Origin: Limonium bicolor
Lineage: Eukaryota; Streptophyta; Magnoliopsida; Caryophyllales; Plumbaginaceae
Direction of reading: 5' to 3'
DNA: 64,000 nucleotides
NCBI GenBank assembly: GCA_023374045.1
Contig: CM041781.1
Span: 142,592,982 to 142,656,981, forward strand
The stretch's first letter is position 1. Each line of letters opens with the position of its first letter. This document shows positions 10,258-21,000 of the stretch, piece after piece. The notes under the pieces were generated by a model, which ran no database searches, was not told the origin of the DNA, and saw only the letters and a list, made by a program, of their open reading frames with translations. A program made the translations under genes and the position numbers.

Positions 10258-11070
10258 GTCAAAGGCATTATTTATGTGGGAAATTCAGTGTTTAAGGTTT
10301 ATGCAATTTAAGGGCCTAAGAGCCATGTTATTTAAGGGCCTAAGTGCCAAGCAATTTAAGTTATGCACTATATTGTGATGTAGTGCTAAATGTGTGAAGT
10401 TTGTGTATAAAATGTGTTTGATGGATTTTAGGTGTTCTTGAATGAAATAAGGTAAAAAAACCTAAGTGTATGGATGTGAGTAAATACAAGAGAAGCTATG
10501 GCCAAATTTGGGAAAAATGTGTAAGAAGTTCTAAGTGTTTTAAGTGAGTTTTGGTGAACTAGGAAGTGTTAAAGGTGAATAAATGTTTACTTGAGAAGAA
10601 AACATGTATTAAGGTGATTTAGAGTGATGCAAGGATTTAGGTGTTATCTTGGGAGTTCTAGGAATTCAATGTGTGTTTTTGAGAATGTACTAAAGTCATG
10701 GAGAAGCTTGTTTAAGGTTTAGGAATGTTGATGTACAAGGAAGGAATGATGTTTAGGTAAGATGTCAAAAAGGAGATTTAGTTAGTAAGAAAAGAAGTTG
10801 AGAGATGATGTTAAGGTGTAGAGGAAACACCTTGGTGTAGTGGTCATTATTGGTGAAATACCACTTAGAAATCTTAAGGAGAAGACATTCCAAGTGCTAG
10901 GAATTTTGTAAGAAATTTGTGAATGATAAAATGGTTTTGGTGTGTGATTTAAAGAGTTTAGTACATGGCTAAAGATGTGTTTGAAGTGCCCAAATGAGGT
11001 TAGGACATATTAGGATATATGAGGTGAAGTTTGGAGTTAAATGGGCAATGGAAAACAAAGGTCTGAAGCC

Positions 11071-11400
11071 GACCGACCTTGCGACCGAACTTGTCAAGGT
11101 CGGTCGAGCTCAGTTTACACTGCTGGAAGGAGTTTCTGGAATGGACCGACCTTGGGGACCGGACTTGCAAGGTCGGTCGGGCTTGTATTTTGTGTACGGA
11201 TTAAGTTTCTGGAACCGACCGAACATGGGACCGGACTTTGCAAGTTCGGTCGGGCCTGAATTTTCAAGGGGAAGAAACTCTCGGGAATAGACCGAACATG
11301 CGACCGAACTTACAAGGTCGGTCGGAGTAGAAAATTTTGACGGAAATGTGTTCTGGAATGGACCGAACTTGGACAAGTTCGGTCGGTAAGGTCGGTCGGA
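11071..11400 (+). repeat. GACCGAC / GTCGGTC inverted-repeat array (A, 5' LTR)
   Basis: Five units of about 66 bp. Each has GACCGAmCTTG half sites followed by CAAGnTCGGTCGG and a spacer with TTCTGGAAT. The 3' LTR copy is 20446-20768. A frame ATGAGGTTAGG... (10994) runs through it; its protein has no known fold. Confidence 0.88.
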
Positions 11401-12644
11401 CCAAAAATGTTGTTAGGTTATGAAGATATGTAATGAGGGGATTGCTTAGTAATGATGTTATAAAGCTGTTAAGGACATTTAGGTAGAGTTTTTATGGCAA
11501 TTAGGTGGTGAGAAGTGTTCAAAATGTAAAAGTAAACAGTTAAAATGTAAATTTATGTAACTAAGTTAACGGGGAAAGTTGTAAGCATTAGACATTAAAT
11601 AATCAAGCACCCAGATGTTAATAAAAAACACATGTGATGTTATCAGTTGTTCGAGAATTGGCTCGAGGAACATAAGTGGACGTGGTAGAGTGGACTCCGG
11701 TGACAGGTATGGTTTTCTTGCAACCTGTGTCCTACCGGATTACACCGGCTTGTATGCCAATGTGTTTTTCTGTATGTTTGCCACGTTATGAGATAAATCA
11801 TGAAACGAGTTTACAGTCGTTATTGTTATTGTATGTTTACGTGCCGATACCGGTAACCTCGAATGCGCTTGAAGGGCTAGTTAACCACTATTAGGTAAAC
11901 GTAGGAGAACGGTATCCGGTGATAACGTTTCCGACCTAAGGAACGTTCTAACCACGGCTATGCGTGAGTTAGTTATGTAATGTTTTGTGGTGATGTGGTG
12001 TATGAATGTATGACTCTCCCTTCCCTTGTTGTGTCTAACAAGACTTAACCCATGTTGTGATTGTTTAACTAAGTTCAATGATGAACTTCGACAAGTGCTA
12101 ACGGGGGGAGTGAGGAGTCGGTCTGTTTCCGGCCACGCGTGTGAGTATGGGGGTCGTTGTCATAGCAGGTTCGATCCTCTCCGTATGTTTATGGTTGTTT
12201 TCCAATTTGGTTCCCAACCTTCCCTTTAGCTTAACAAGGCTATTACTGACTCACGTCGGGCCACAGGGGCATACTATTGTTAGTTTGTTCGGTGTGCTTG
12301 GATCACTATATCCGAGACACCTTTGTTAAGTTATCCGTCCATTTAACGAGACGGTAACGAGTTATGTAACGAGCTTATCATGAGACTGGCAACATTCTCT
12401 AGGCTCACCAGTGTTAATAGCAATGTTTGGGTCGGTTCCTAAGAGGACCATTCCCGTTATGTTTGTATCTTTGTTGTGATGCAATGTCTATTGCGGTGTT
12501 ACGTTGTGCACGTGGAAACGTGCAAAGTGTTGTTAAGTGTTGTTATGTAGTGTATGTTATATGTTGTAAAATGTGGAGTATGTGGATCATGGATATGAAT
12601 CCCAGTTGGAGAAAAGAGGCGTTTAAGGTTAACCCGATTTAAGG

Positions 12645-12936
12645 GTAAGTGTCGTCTGTTAAGGAAGTAGCTCCATTAGAGGAGAACACTCTAGGGATAT
12701 TGAATACCTTGAGTGACTTATTAAGTAAGGATGTTTATCCGTTTGTTGAGCCGTTGAGGCGAAATGATTATGTGTTGTGTGTTTACAGTTGCATGCATGA
12801 TTTAAAAATAATCAACCGCATGCTAAGACGACAATTAGTTGTGCGTGGCCCGGTAGCATGTGGGCTGCGGATTACCATACCAGCAAAGGTGCTGAGCCCC
12901 TTGGGGGCCACCCTTTCTCTTCTTTTCCTATTTCAG
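12645..12936 (+). other. candidate second LTR intron with paired hairpins
   Basis: Donor AAGG|GTAAGTGT is a full consensus, and the acceptor CTCTTCTTTTCCTATTTCAG has a strong pyrimidine tract. Just upstream of the acceptor lie CAGCA..TGCTG and CCCC..GGGG hairpins (12881-12908). In the 3' LTR the same sites are 22024 and 22318. Confidence 0.45.
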
Positions 12937-13293
12937 GTACGAAGTGCTGGAAGCCATTCGAGAGTAGGATGGGTAGTCGTTGTACATGGGTAATCATTTA
13001 AGTGTATGTATACAGTAGGTGTAGTAAGACCGAAATTGTTGTCGGCATCAGTTTATAAATACTCGGTATAGTTGAAAGGTGTATTTGTTGTTGTGTTAAT
13101 GGAAAGGGATAGTAATGTGTAGTCGCTCGGGAATTTAGCCCATCAGACCGGTACAATGTGTATGTATTAGCCTTGTTAGCCACGTGGGTGGCTAACGGCG
13201 TGTAACACCAACAGGTTAAGTAATGTGATGAGGTTGTTTTTCCGCTGCAGTTTATTGTAAGTGTGTTAAAGTTGGATGGGGTGTTACAAAAAG

Positions 13294-13305
13294 TGGTATC
13301 AGAGC
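13294..13305 (+). other. PBS of element A (initiator tRNA-Met) within a hairpin
   Basis: TGGTATCAGAGC is complementary to the 3' end of plant initiator tRNA-Met. TCAGAGCGA is followed after AGTA by TCGCTCTGA, a perfect 9-bp stem that buries half of the PBS. Confidence 0.9.
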
Positions 13306-16209
13306 GAAGTATCGCTCTGATGACTGAATTACCGAGCTTAGGAAGTACCGAGTTAGAATTTAAGTACTTTGGGTAAGGGTTGAGTGATAGCGTGAGAGAT
13401 ACGCTAGATAGGAACTACCAGTGAGTACTGGAAACCTACAGTATCCATCCCACCCTCCACAATCCCTTTATATAACTTGGGGAAACAACGCCAGAGAGAT
13501 GAAGTCCACTCTTACTCGGGAATACCCGATCTGGCTGTTATTAAATACCTTTAAAGTACGGAGAACCTGTCATACGGTGGATCCCGAAAACTGGGAATCC
13601 CGGAGACGGTCTCCATCTGAACAATGTTAACCGCATTTAATAGCGAAGAATGAAGAATCTTGTGTATAGAAGAATAGAATTTCCAGCAACCTGGGTCGAC
13701 ATGCCGAGCAGTCGAGGATAACCAGCTTGCAACGCACCACCGTGCAACAGGCAAGAAGTGGATTCATGAAACCAGAGACGAGTGTCTACGGAACCACAGT
13801 TGATAAATAATACACCAACGGTATACCAACCGACAAGGGAGACTACAAGGTAGTGCCCAAATACGTGGAACGGGCTACAAAGTGAATACAATACTATGAA
13901 AAAGGGGTCTCCCAGAATGGGAAACACCCTAGTTGATGATCGTCATGTGAAGACAGTGAGAAGTCACATAGAAGAGTTATTGACAAGGCAGTAAGATCAG
14001 TGAGGGCCAACAAGGCCACTGATGACAGTATGGGTAAAAACAATACCGCAACCGGTATGTGTTAAACCGATAGCCAGTTAGCATGGCGCACTTGCCATAG
14101 CAAGTGCTGCTATAACGGGGCTGTTCGGGAAATTTATAACAAATATGAAGTACTTGGTAAAGTTCCACGAAGTTAAGTGTGGAAGGGCTTAACAGCCTAA
14201 CCCCTGTAATTGTAGTACACACCAGTCAGCAAGAAGCTAGACTTGGCTAAGGTAGGAGATGTTGTGAAACTGTGAAATTTTCTTTCAAACCCAGATTTAT
14301 TCAAACCCTTTTCTTTTCAAAACCAGACTTTCTTTCAAACCAACACTTCTTTCTAACCTTTTTTTAAACCAAACCAGTAAAACCAAGGACAGTTGACGAG
14401 GATACAACAATGGATAAACTTTCCCTCGATTAAGTTCGGAAGCATGGAATGAATATTGTCAAGGGACAATATAAGGAAGTTGACAACAGAATACTTCACC
14501 TAGGCGTGTGACGGACACTACGAGTGTACCAACTGAATTGTGGGACGACCGCACTCCGATAGGAGCTTGTGGGCCTGACAGACCTACTTATGGTTAGTTG
14601 GGTAAGTAGCAATGTATCAGTATGGTACCCCACATATGTATACGAGTGGAGTCCGAAACACGGGAAGTAGTCAACTCCGTCTACGGTCAGCAGTATAAAT
14701 CAAAGAAGAACTAAGATTACCATGAATGGTTGAAGTTAAGGAACTCAGTCAAGTTAACGAGACTAAATGAATTAGTGAATTCATTTCAAGGAAATGCTTT
14801 AAGAGTCAGGAAGTGCGAAGTGCACTGACTGTTATGTAAACATCGTATATATCTTAAGGATCCTCAGGGATAAACATGATAGCTGGAACGGAGACCCCGC
14901 CTATGCATGGCAGGGCAGATGCCTGATGTGGACACATTAACGTGCAATGAACGGGATGAAACTCCCAGAATGAGTACCTACACTATCAGGAGCAAAGGCG
15001 TGGCTAACTGAATGTACCAATAAGTGTGAACCTGATGTAAGGGCATAACTTAGTAACACCCAGGAGCAATCCTTAAAGGGTGTTCGCATCAGTAATTGTT
15101 GCACGAAATAACATGACAGAAACACAAGGGTTGAAACTAAAACCCAGTTTAGACATAAGTTGTCAGGAGACGGACTGACAAACCTAAGGGGCATCCCATG
15201 AAAGGAAACGGAATGCAACGACCTTGTCACGGAGCTCAGTATAATATCCAAACCATATAATGTTGTACAGAGAGTACATGTGTTGACAGCCTACAATGAG
15301 CCCAGCTCAAGGCAAATAAGGCTTATAAGCCATAAGCAAGATATGTTATATAAATTAGATTGATTGCAGAAGTTTATGTTGTATAAGTGAATAGAGTGGT
15401 AAACGAACCACTGCATTAAGAGTGGGGATACCTCTCGATATTGTGAGACCGCAGGAGCGGTAGTTATGTGTATCAAGCCCAAGAAATATGTTAAGGATTG
15501 ACCATTTGTTATTGAAAGAGATCAGTTAGCTTAGTAACATGTGTGTATAAAGTGAAACACCGAGCTGAATAATGCCGGCTTATGACTCGAATGATCGATG
15601 CTCAAGGAGCACTCAGTAGCCATCCAAATGAGTGATGAACCATAATACGAATGATGTAAGTATATGTGTGGAAGTTAATGTGACAATAAATACCATGTAA
15701 GTTAGTGTTATACAATAACACGTGCGCAGTAAGCGACCGTTGTATAAGTGTTGTTGAATAATGATGTGGCAGATAAGACCAGTTATGAGTTAAACTCAAT
15801 GGACATGCAAGCAAGTGATGATACACAGACTGGGCAATAAGCCAATGGTCGGTACTATGTGATAAGGAAACTCAGTGTGAATTCCATGGCGAATCACATA
15901 AGGGATTTACTGTCAAGCGTTTACGCCTCTGCACTCTGTATGACTGAGTGTTTTGGTATTGCACTTGCGCAGTAATGATCGAGTGGGATAGCTAGGAATT
16001 GGAAACATGTTAATTATGGAGGAATAATGTTATAATGGCCGATGCATAGGAAATGCAAGGCCGAACCTATAGAAAGTACTTGTACAAGACCAAATGTGGA
16101 GGCATGATTAACAGTAAGTGACTACAGTAGCACTAACTGTCAAATATCGGTATGGAATATACCCCAAATGTTGGAAATAGCTGAGAGAGCACTACACACT
16201 AGGTAGTAG
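13306..16209 (+). pseudogene. element A decayed gag-pol interior
   Basis: About 2.9 kb with no supported ORF. It shares scattered conserved blocks with element C: 14088-14107 hairpin, ~14400-14880, ~15423, ~15721. Its position between PBS and integrase remnant implies former gag, protease and RT, but I cannot align these domains by eye. Confidence 0.5.
14088..14107 (+). other. perfect 8-bp hairpin conserved in A and C
   Basis: GCACTTGC, loop CATA, GCAAGTGC, preceded by GCATGGC. The same 27 or so bases occur in element C at 37375-37394 although flanks differ. Confidence 0.6.
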
Positions 16210-16375
16210 CTCAATCTCAACCGACAGTAAGTCGGAAGGGAACAAGTCAATCATTGTGAAATACATAGTGGTATACACAGTAAATTGTTATGGAAGTGGA
16301 TAGAAAGTGTATAACTCACCGAATTCGCTAACGGTAAGAGATACCATGCGTCGATTGAGAAACCATTGTTACCAA
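16210..16375 (+). pseudogene. element A integrase remnant
   Basis: One frame reads WIESV, stop, LTEFANGKRYHASIEKP, which aligns with [24 protein letters not shown] of the element B integrase core. Stops and substitutions show it is long dead. It lies at the expected distance before the chromodomain remnant. Confidence 0.6.
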
Positions 16376-16579
16376 GATGAAGGTGACAATTGGGGATGTA
16401 CAATACAGTAAGAATAACAAAAGGGAGCAATTAAGCTCTACAGTTATTAGAGTTTCGCAGCAGAAACTAGTGAGCCAGTGATCAAGTGTTGAATGTACAT
16501 GGTGAACATGAGTGAATGGCTAATTATTAACGCCTAGAAGCCTAACAGGCCAGAATCGAAACCAACTAAGAGTTTAAAC

Positions 16580-16675
16580 AAACTCCAATGAGAATTCTTG
16601 GTTTAGGAACTAAACCGCCAATATGGTTAAGATCCTCTAATCAGAATCCATTGTGTAATAGACCGCGTGGAAGTT
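16580..16675 (+). pseudogene. element A chromodomain remnant
   Basis: Reads TPMRILGLGTK ... SSNQN, matching [10 protein letters not shown] ... SNQD of the chromodomain in element B. It is followed after about 70 nt by the first PPT-like tract, as in B and C, which supports the homology. Confidence 0.55.
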
Positions 16676-16741
16676 AAAACACTTCACGACGGCAGAACAT
16701 TATAAGCCAATGTTTAGTGTGATTGATTACGTGGGCATAAT

Positions 16742-16760
16742 CCCTTTTAAGGGGGGTAGA
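16742..16760 (+). other. first (post-pol) PPT-like tract of element A
   Basis: CCCTTTTAAGGGGGGTAGAGC, almost the terminal PPT (18021-18038), placed just after the pol remnant. B and C have the same second copy. Confidence 0.6.
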
Positions 16761-18002
16761 GCGCAAAACACTTAGTGTATATTACCGTACAAGTGTACGT
16801 AGTGTATGTGACTTATATTGTGCATAGCACACAAATTATATTATTGTTTGATGATTGGTGTGTGTGTGTTACGTAAACATACACATTCATTCATGGTTTA
16901 ATTGTGGTAATTGCGCACAGAAGATGCGAATACCATCGTGATAAGTTTGTGTATTTGTTAACAGATGTGTGTGATAGTACAAGTGTGGGGAGTAGAGAAA
17001 CTCCTGGGGGAACAAAAGCCCCGACAGTGTATAAATGTGAAATGGTGTGTTGTATTTTGATAAATATTATGTATATATATATACTATATAGTGATTCATG
17101 AAAGAATACGAAACTGACATAGAACCTAGTGAGAATAATTTCCCTAGGTAACAACATTAAAGTGCATGGGAATAACTGATAGACGAAGTTCTATCCCTTG
17201 GAGATGTTATGATCATGACTAGAATGATTTAAAAGATAGAAAATTGGAAATGAGTGATTTAATTGATGCTTGAAAATGAAGTGGGAGGTGGAACTTGATT
17301 TGCATGTGATCAAGGGAAGCCGAACACAAATTGGGGTGGAAGGATAGTTCAACACTGATGCTGATCACATCAGGGTTGGATGACTCTTGAAACTCCCTAT
17401 AAGTGGTCACAAATAACCACGCTAAGAAAAGAAGCAAAGAGCTTAAGTTGGACTTGGAGTTGTGTGTGTTTTCAAAAGGATTTTCAATTGGTATTTATAA
17501 GACGTTGATAGATACTTTACATAATTAAAGTCTTTTACTTAACCTCACAAGGAAAAATTTTAAATTTAAGTGATTGTTTTGATCTCCCAAAGGCACGGGG
17601 ACGGAAGGTGTCCATCGCGACCGGGTTCTGCGGGATCATAGTGTATATCAAGGATATTTTTGATTGTTATACATGCTATGACATGTTATGTGGTATGTGT
17701 AATAAATATTATTTTGACCTTGAGTTCCTAAAGTGTATGCTATCAAGACCTATGGGTCTAAATGTTGTTATGTTACCCAAGACCAGTGAGTCAAAGGGGT
17801 TGTTATGTATGTGTAAGTGTTGTTAAGATACCCGGACCATTGAGTCCGAGGTTATCATGTGAATATGTTATGTTATGTGTGGATGTGAATGTGTTGCCCG
17901 GACCATTAAGACCGAGGTTGTGATGTAAAGTGTGTTTGGTTATGGAAGTTTTATGGCTATAAGTAATCCCCGTATTCAAATCTAATGATGTGTGAAATGT
18001 AT
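16761..18002 (+). other. element A 3' spacer between the two PPTs
   Basis: No gene. It contains the 61-nt block identical to element C (17323-17383) within ~200 nt of strong similarity (17200-17400), and small GGACC..GTCC hairpins at ~17830-17920. Confidence 0.6.
17323..17383 (+). other. 61-nt block identical in elements A and C
   Basis: Every base matches 41038-41098. It includes CTGATG, 7 nt, CATCAG, a small hairpin. The surrounding LTRs and interiors of A and C are far more diverged. Confidence 0.85.
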
Positions 18003-18038
18003 GAACTTCGAGGACGAAGTTCTTTTAAGGGGGGTAGA
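18003..18038 (+). other. pre-PPT hairpin and PPT of element A
   Basis: GAACTTCG, loop AGGA, CGAAGTTC (18003-18022), then TTTTAAGGGGGGTAGA before the LTR. The seventh stem pair is C-G here and T-A in B and C. Confidence 0.85.
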
Positions 18039-18039
18039 T

Positions 18040-21000
18040 TGAAATACCCCAAACCTTGATATGTTGTTAAACATTAAACTATGGTATGTAAAGGCTAAAA
18101 AGTGCCTTAGAAACATCAGTGAACAATTTAAACCACAGTAAATGCAATAAAGCACTAAGATACAGTTTGAGCAAAAACATGCTCTAAGCTATGAGTGAAC
18201 TTGGTTAGGACCCAAAGAGCCTACCAAGACTTAATAACATTTAATTATGATTTATAAGGCTAATTAAGTCTTTATGAAACCTTGGTAGACAATGAAACCA
18301 AACAAAACACAAATAAATACCTTAAAGTCAATAAGAGCAAAAATGTGCTCTAAGCTTGGGATAAATTTGTATAAGACCTAATGGTCATACCTATACCTTA
18401 TAAATATGTTAATTAACATATTAAATCAATTACCAAATAAAACCAAGCTTGAAAACAAGTTAAAACACAAAAGTGCTTTAAGGAGTCTTAAAGCACGTTT
18501 TTGAAAAATTGTCTTGTAAATGAGTTTTGAATGGCTAAATGACCATCATTACTCTTTAATTAACATGTGTACTATATAGTATCACATTTGGAAGTCTATA
18601 TCAATGGGAAATAAAAATTTCACTTCTATGTGCCTTGTTTTATGAATAGTAACCTTTTTGAGCTAGTTTGTAACATATGTTGTTATAAGTAATTAAGTTG
18701 GTCAACAAAGACTATTATACCCTCCTAAGTATATGGGGGCCGGTTTTTCATGGTGTGAGTCACCAACATGTAAAAGAAATCAAATAAGTAAAGTAAAGCT
18801 TAAAGTAAAGTACTATTTTGCTTTATAACATAAATATCTCCAAAAGCAAACTTACCTTCTCATTTCTTCTCTTCTTTCATTTCACACGGTCTCTTCATCT
18901 TCTCCTTTCCTCCTTTCCTCATTTCAATTTGCTACAGCTCCTCTCTCTCCATCTTCATTTCCTTGCCAAATCCAACTCCATGCTCCAAATCAAATTCTAA
19001 GACCATATTTGTCTAGTTAGGTCAAGCTCTACACTTCTACCTTTTCAAATCTTCAAGAGCTCATTTTGGTGCCATGGAGAATCACCATTGATGGAGCTTG
19101 AGCTTGTGTTTCTACACATTATTATTCTCCTTTGCTTCTAGGTAAGGAATCTCAAAGAAAAATCAAGTTTCCTCTCCTTTTAGTACATGGCCGAAAATTC
19201 ACCTCACCATGGTGTCTTTACCTTGCTTGTTTTAGCTTCATTTGAGTCTTCCAAGGGCTTGGTGGAGTCCTCTCTTGATACTTATTCAAGCTCTCTTTCC
19301 ATTCCAAGGTAAAACAATCATTTTAGTACCTTAAGATAATATATGTAAACCTAGGGTTTACAATGAGATGAAGCATAAAGCTTATATACTCATTTCAATG
19401 TTGGTATATTGTTTAGTAGTTGACAAGGAATGAAATGCCTTACCGGTTTTAAGAGGAAACAAGAAAGAAGTTTGTGTGGAAAAGAGGTAAACATACTATC
19501 TCAATGTGGTTTAATGCCTTAGGAGAAATGAGCTTATAATGCTTGTTAAAACTACCTAAAGAGCAAATGGTGAATGACTTAGTAAAGTGTCTCAAGGAGA
19601 CTAGTAAAAGAACATATGTCTTGGTGTATGGATTTGCAGGTCAAAGGCATTATTTATGTGGGAAATTCAGTGTTTAAGGTTTATGCAATTTAAGGGCCTA
19701 AGAGCCATGTTATTTAAGGGCCTAAGTGCCAAGCAATTTAAGTTATGCACTATATTGTGATGTAGTGCTAAATGTGTGAAGTTTGTGTATAAAATGTGTT
19801 TGATGGATTTTAGGTGTTCTTGAATGAAATAAGGTAAAAAAACCTAAGTGTATGGATGTGAGTAAATACAAGAGAAGCTATGGCCAAATTTGGGAAAAAT
19901 GTGTAAGAAGTTCTAAGTGTTTTAAGTGAGTTTTGGTGAACTAGGAAGTGTTAAAGGTGAATAAATGTTTACTTGAGAAGAAAACATGTATTAAGGTGAT
20001 TTAGAGTGATGCAAGGATTTAGGTGTTATCTTGGGAGTTCTAGGAATTCAATGTGTGTTTTTGAGAATGTACTAAAGTCATGGAGAAGCTTGTTTAAGGT
20101 TTAGGAATGTTGATGTACAAGGAAGGAATGATGTTTAGGTAGATGTCAAAAAGGAGATTTAGTTAGTAAGAAAAGAAGTTGAGAGATGATGTTAAGGTGT
20201 AGAGGAAACACCTTGGTGTAGTGGTCATTATTGGTGAAATACCACTTAGAAATTAAGGAGAAGACATTCCAAGTGCTAGGAATTTTGTAAGAAATTTGTG
20301 AATGATAAAATGGTTTTGGTGTGTGATTTAAAGAGTTTAGTACATGGCTAAAGATGTGTTTGAAGTGCCCAAATGAGGTTAGGACATATTAGGTATGAGG
20401 TGAAGTTTGGAGTTAAATGGGCAATGGAAAACAAAGGTCTGGAGCCGGCCGACCTTGCGACCGAACTTGTCAAGGTCGGTCGAGCTCAGTTTACACTGCC
20501 GGAAGGAGTTCTGGAATGGACCGACCTTGGGACCGGACTTGCAAGGTCGGTCGGGCTTGTATTTTGTGTACGGATTAAGTTTCTGGAACCGACCGAACAT
20601 GGGACCGGACTTGGCAAGTTCGGTCGGGCCTGAATTTTCAAGGGAAGAAACTCAGGAATAGACCGAACATGCGACCGAACTTACAAGGTCGGTCGGAGTA
20701 GAATTTTGACGGAAATGTTTCTGGAATGGACCGAACTTGGACAAGTTCGGTCGGTAAGGTCGGTCGGACCAAAAATGTTGTTTAAGGTTATGAAATGATA
20801 TGTAATGATGGGGATTGATTAGTAATGATGTTATAAAGCTGTTAAGGACATGTTAGGTGAGTTTTAATGGCAATTAAGTGGGTGAGAAGTTGTATCAAAA
20901 TGTAAAAGTAAAACAAGTTAAAATGTAAAGTTATGTAACTAAGTTAACGGGGAAAGTTGTAAGCATTAGACATAAAAAATCAAGCAACCCAGATGTTAAT

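Larger units (their letters stand above)
8664..13288 (+). repeat. element A 5' LTR
   Basis: 4625 bp. In order: possible TATA (9449-9457) and CT-rich leader (~9480-9560), candidate intron (9763-10257), inverted-repeat array (11071-11400), candidate intron (12645-12936) containing paired hairpins, and TGTTACA end. Confidence 0.93.

Noticed and set aside
10994..11376. Several overlapping frames on both strands through the A and B arrays
   Set aside because: They arise from the repeated GACCGR/YCGGTC units, which keep all frames open; no domain, and frames are not kept in all copies.
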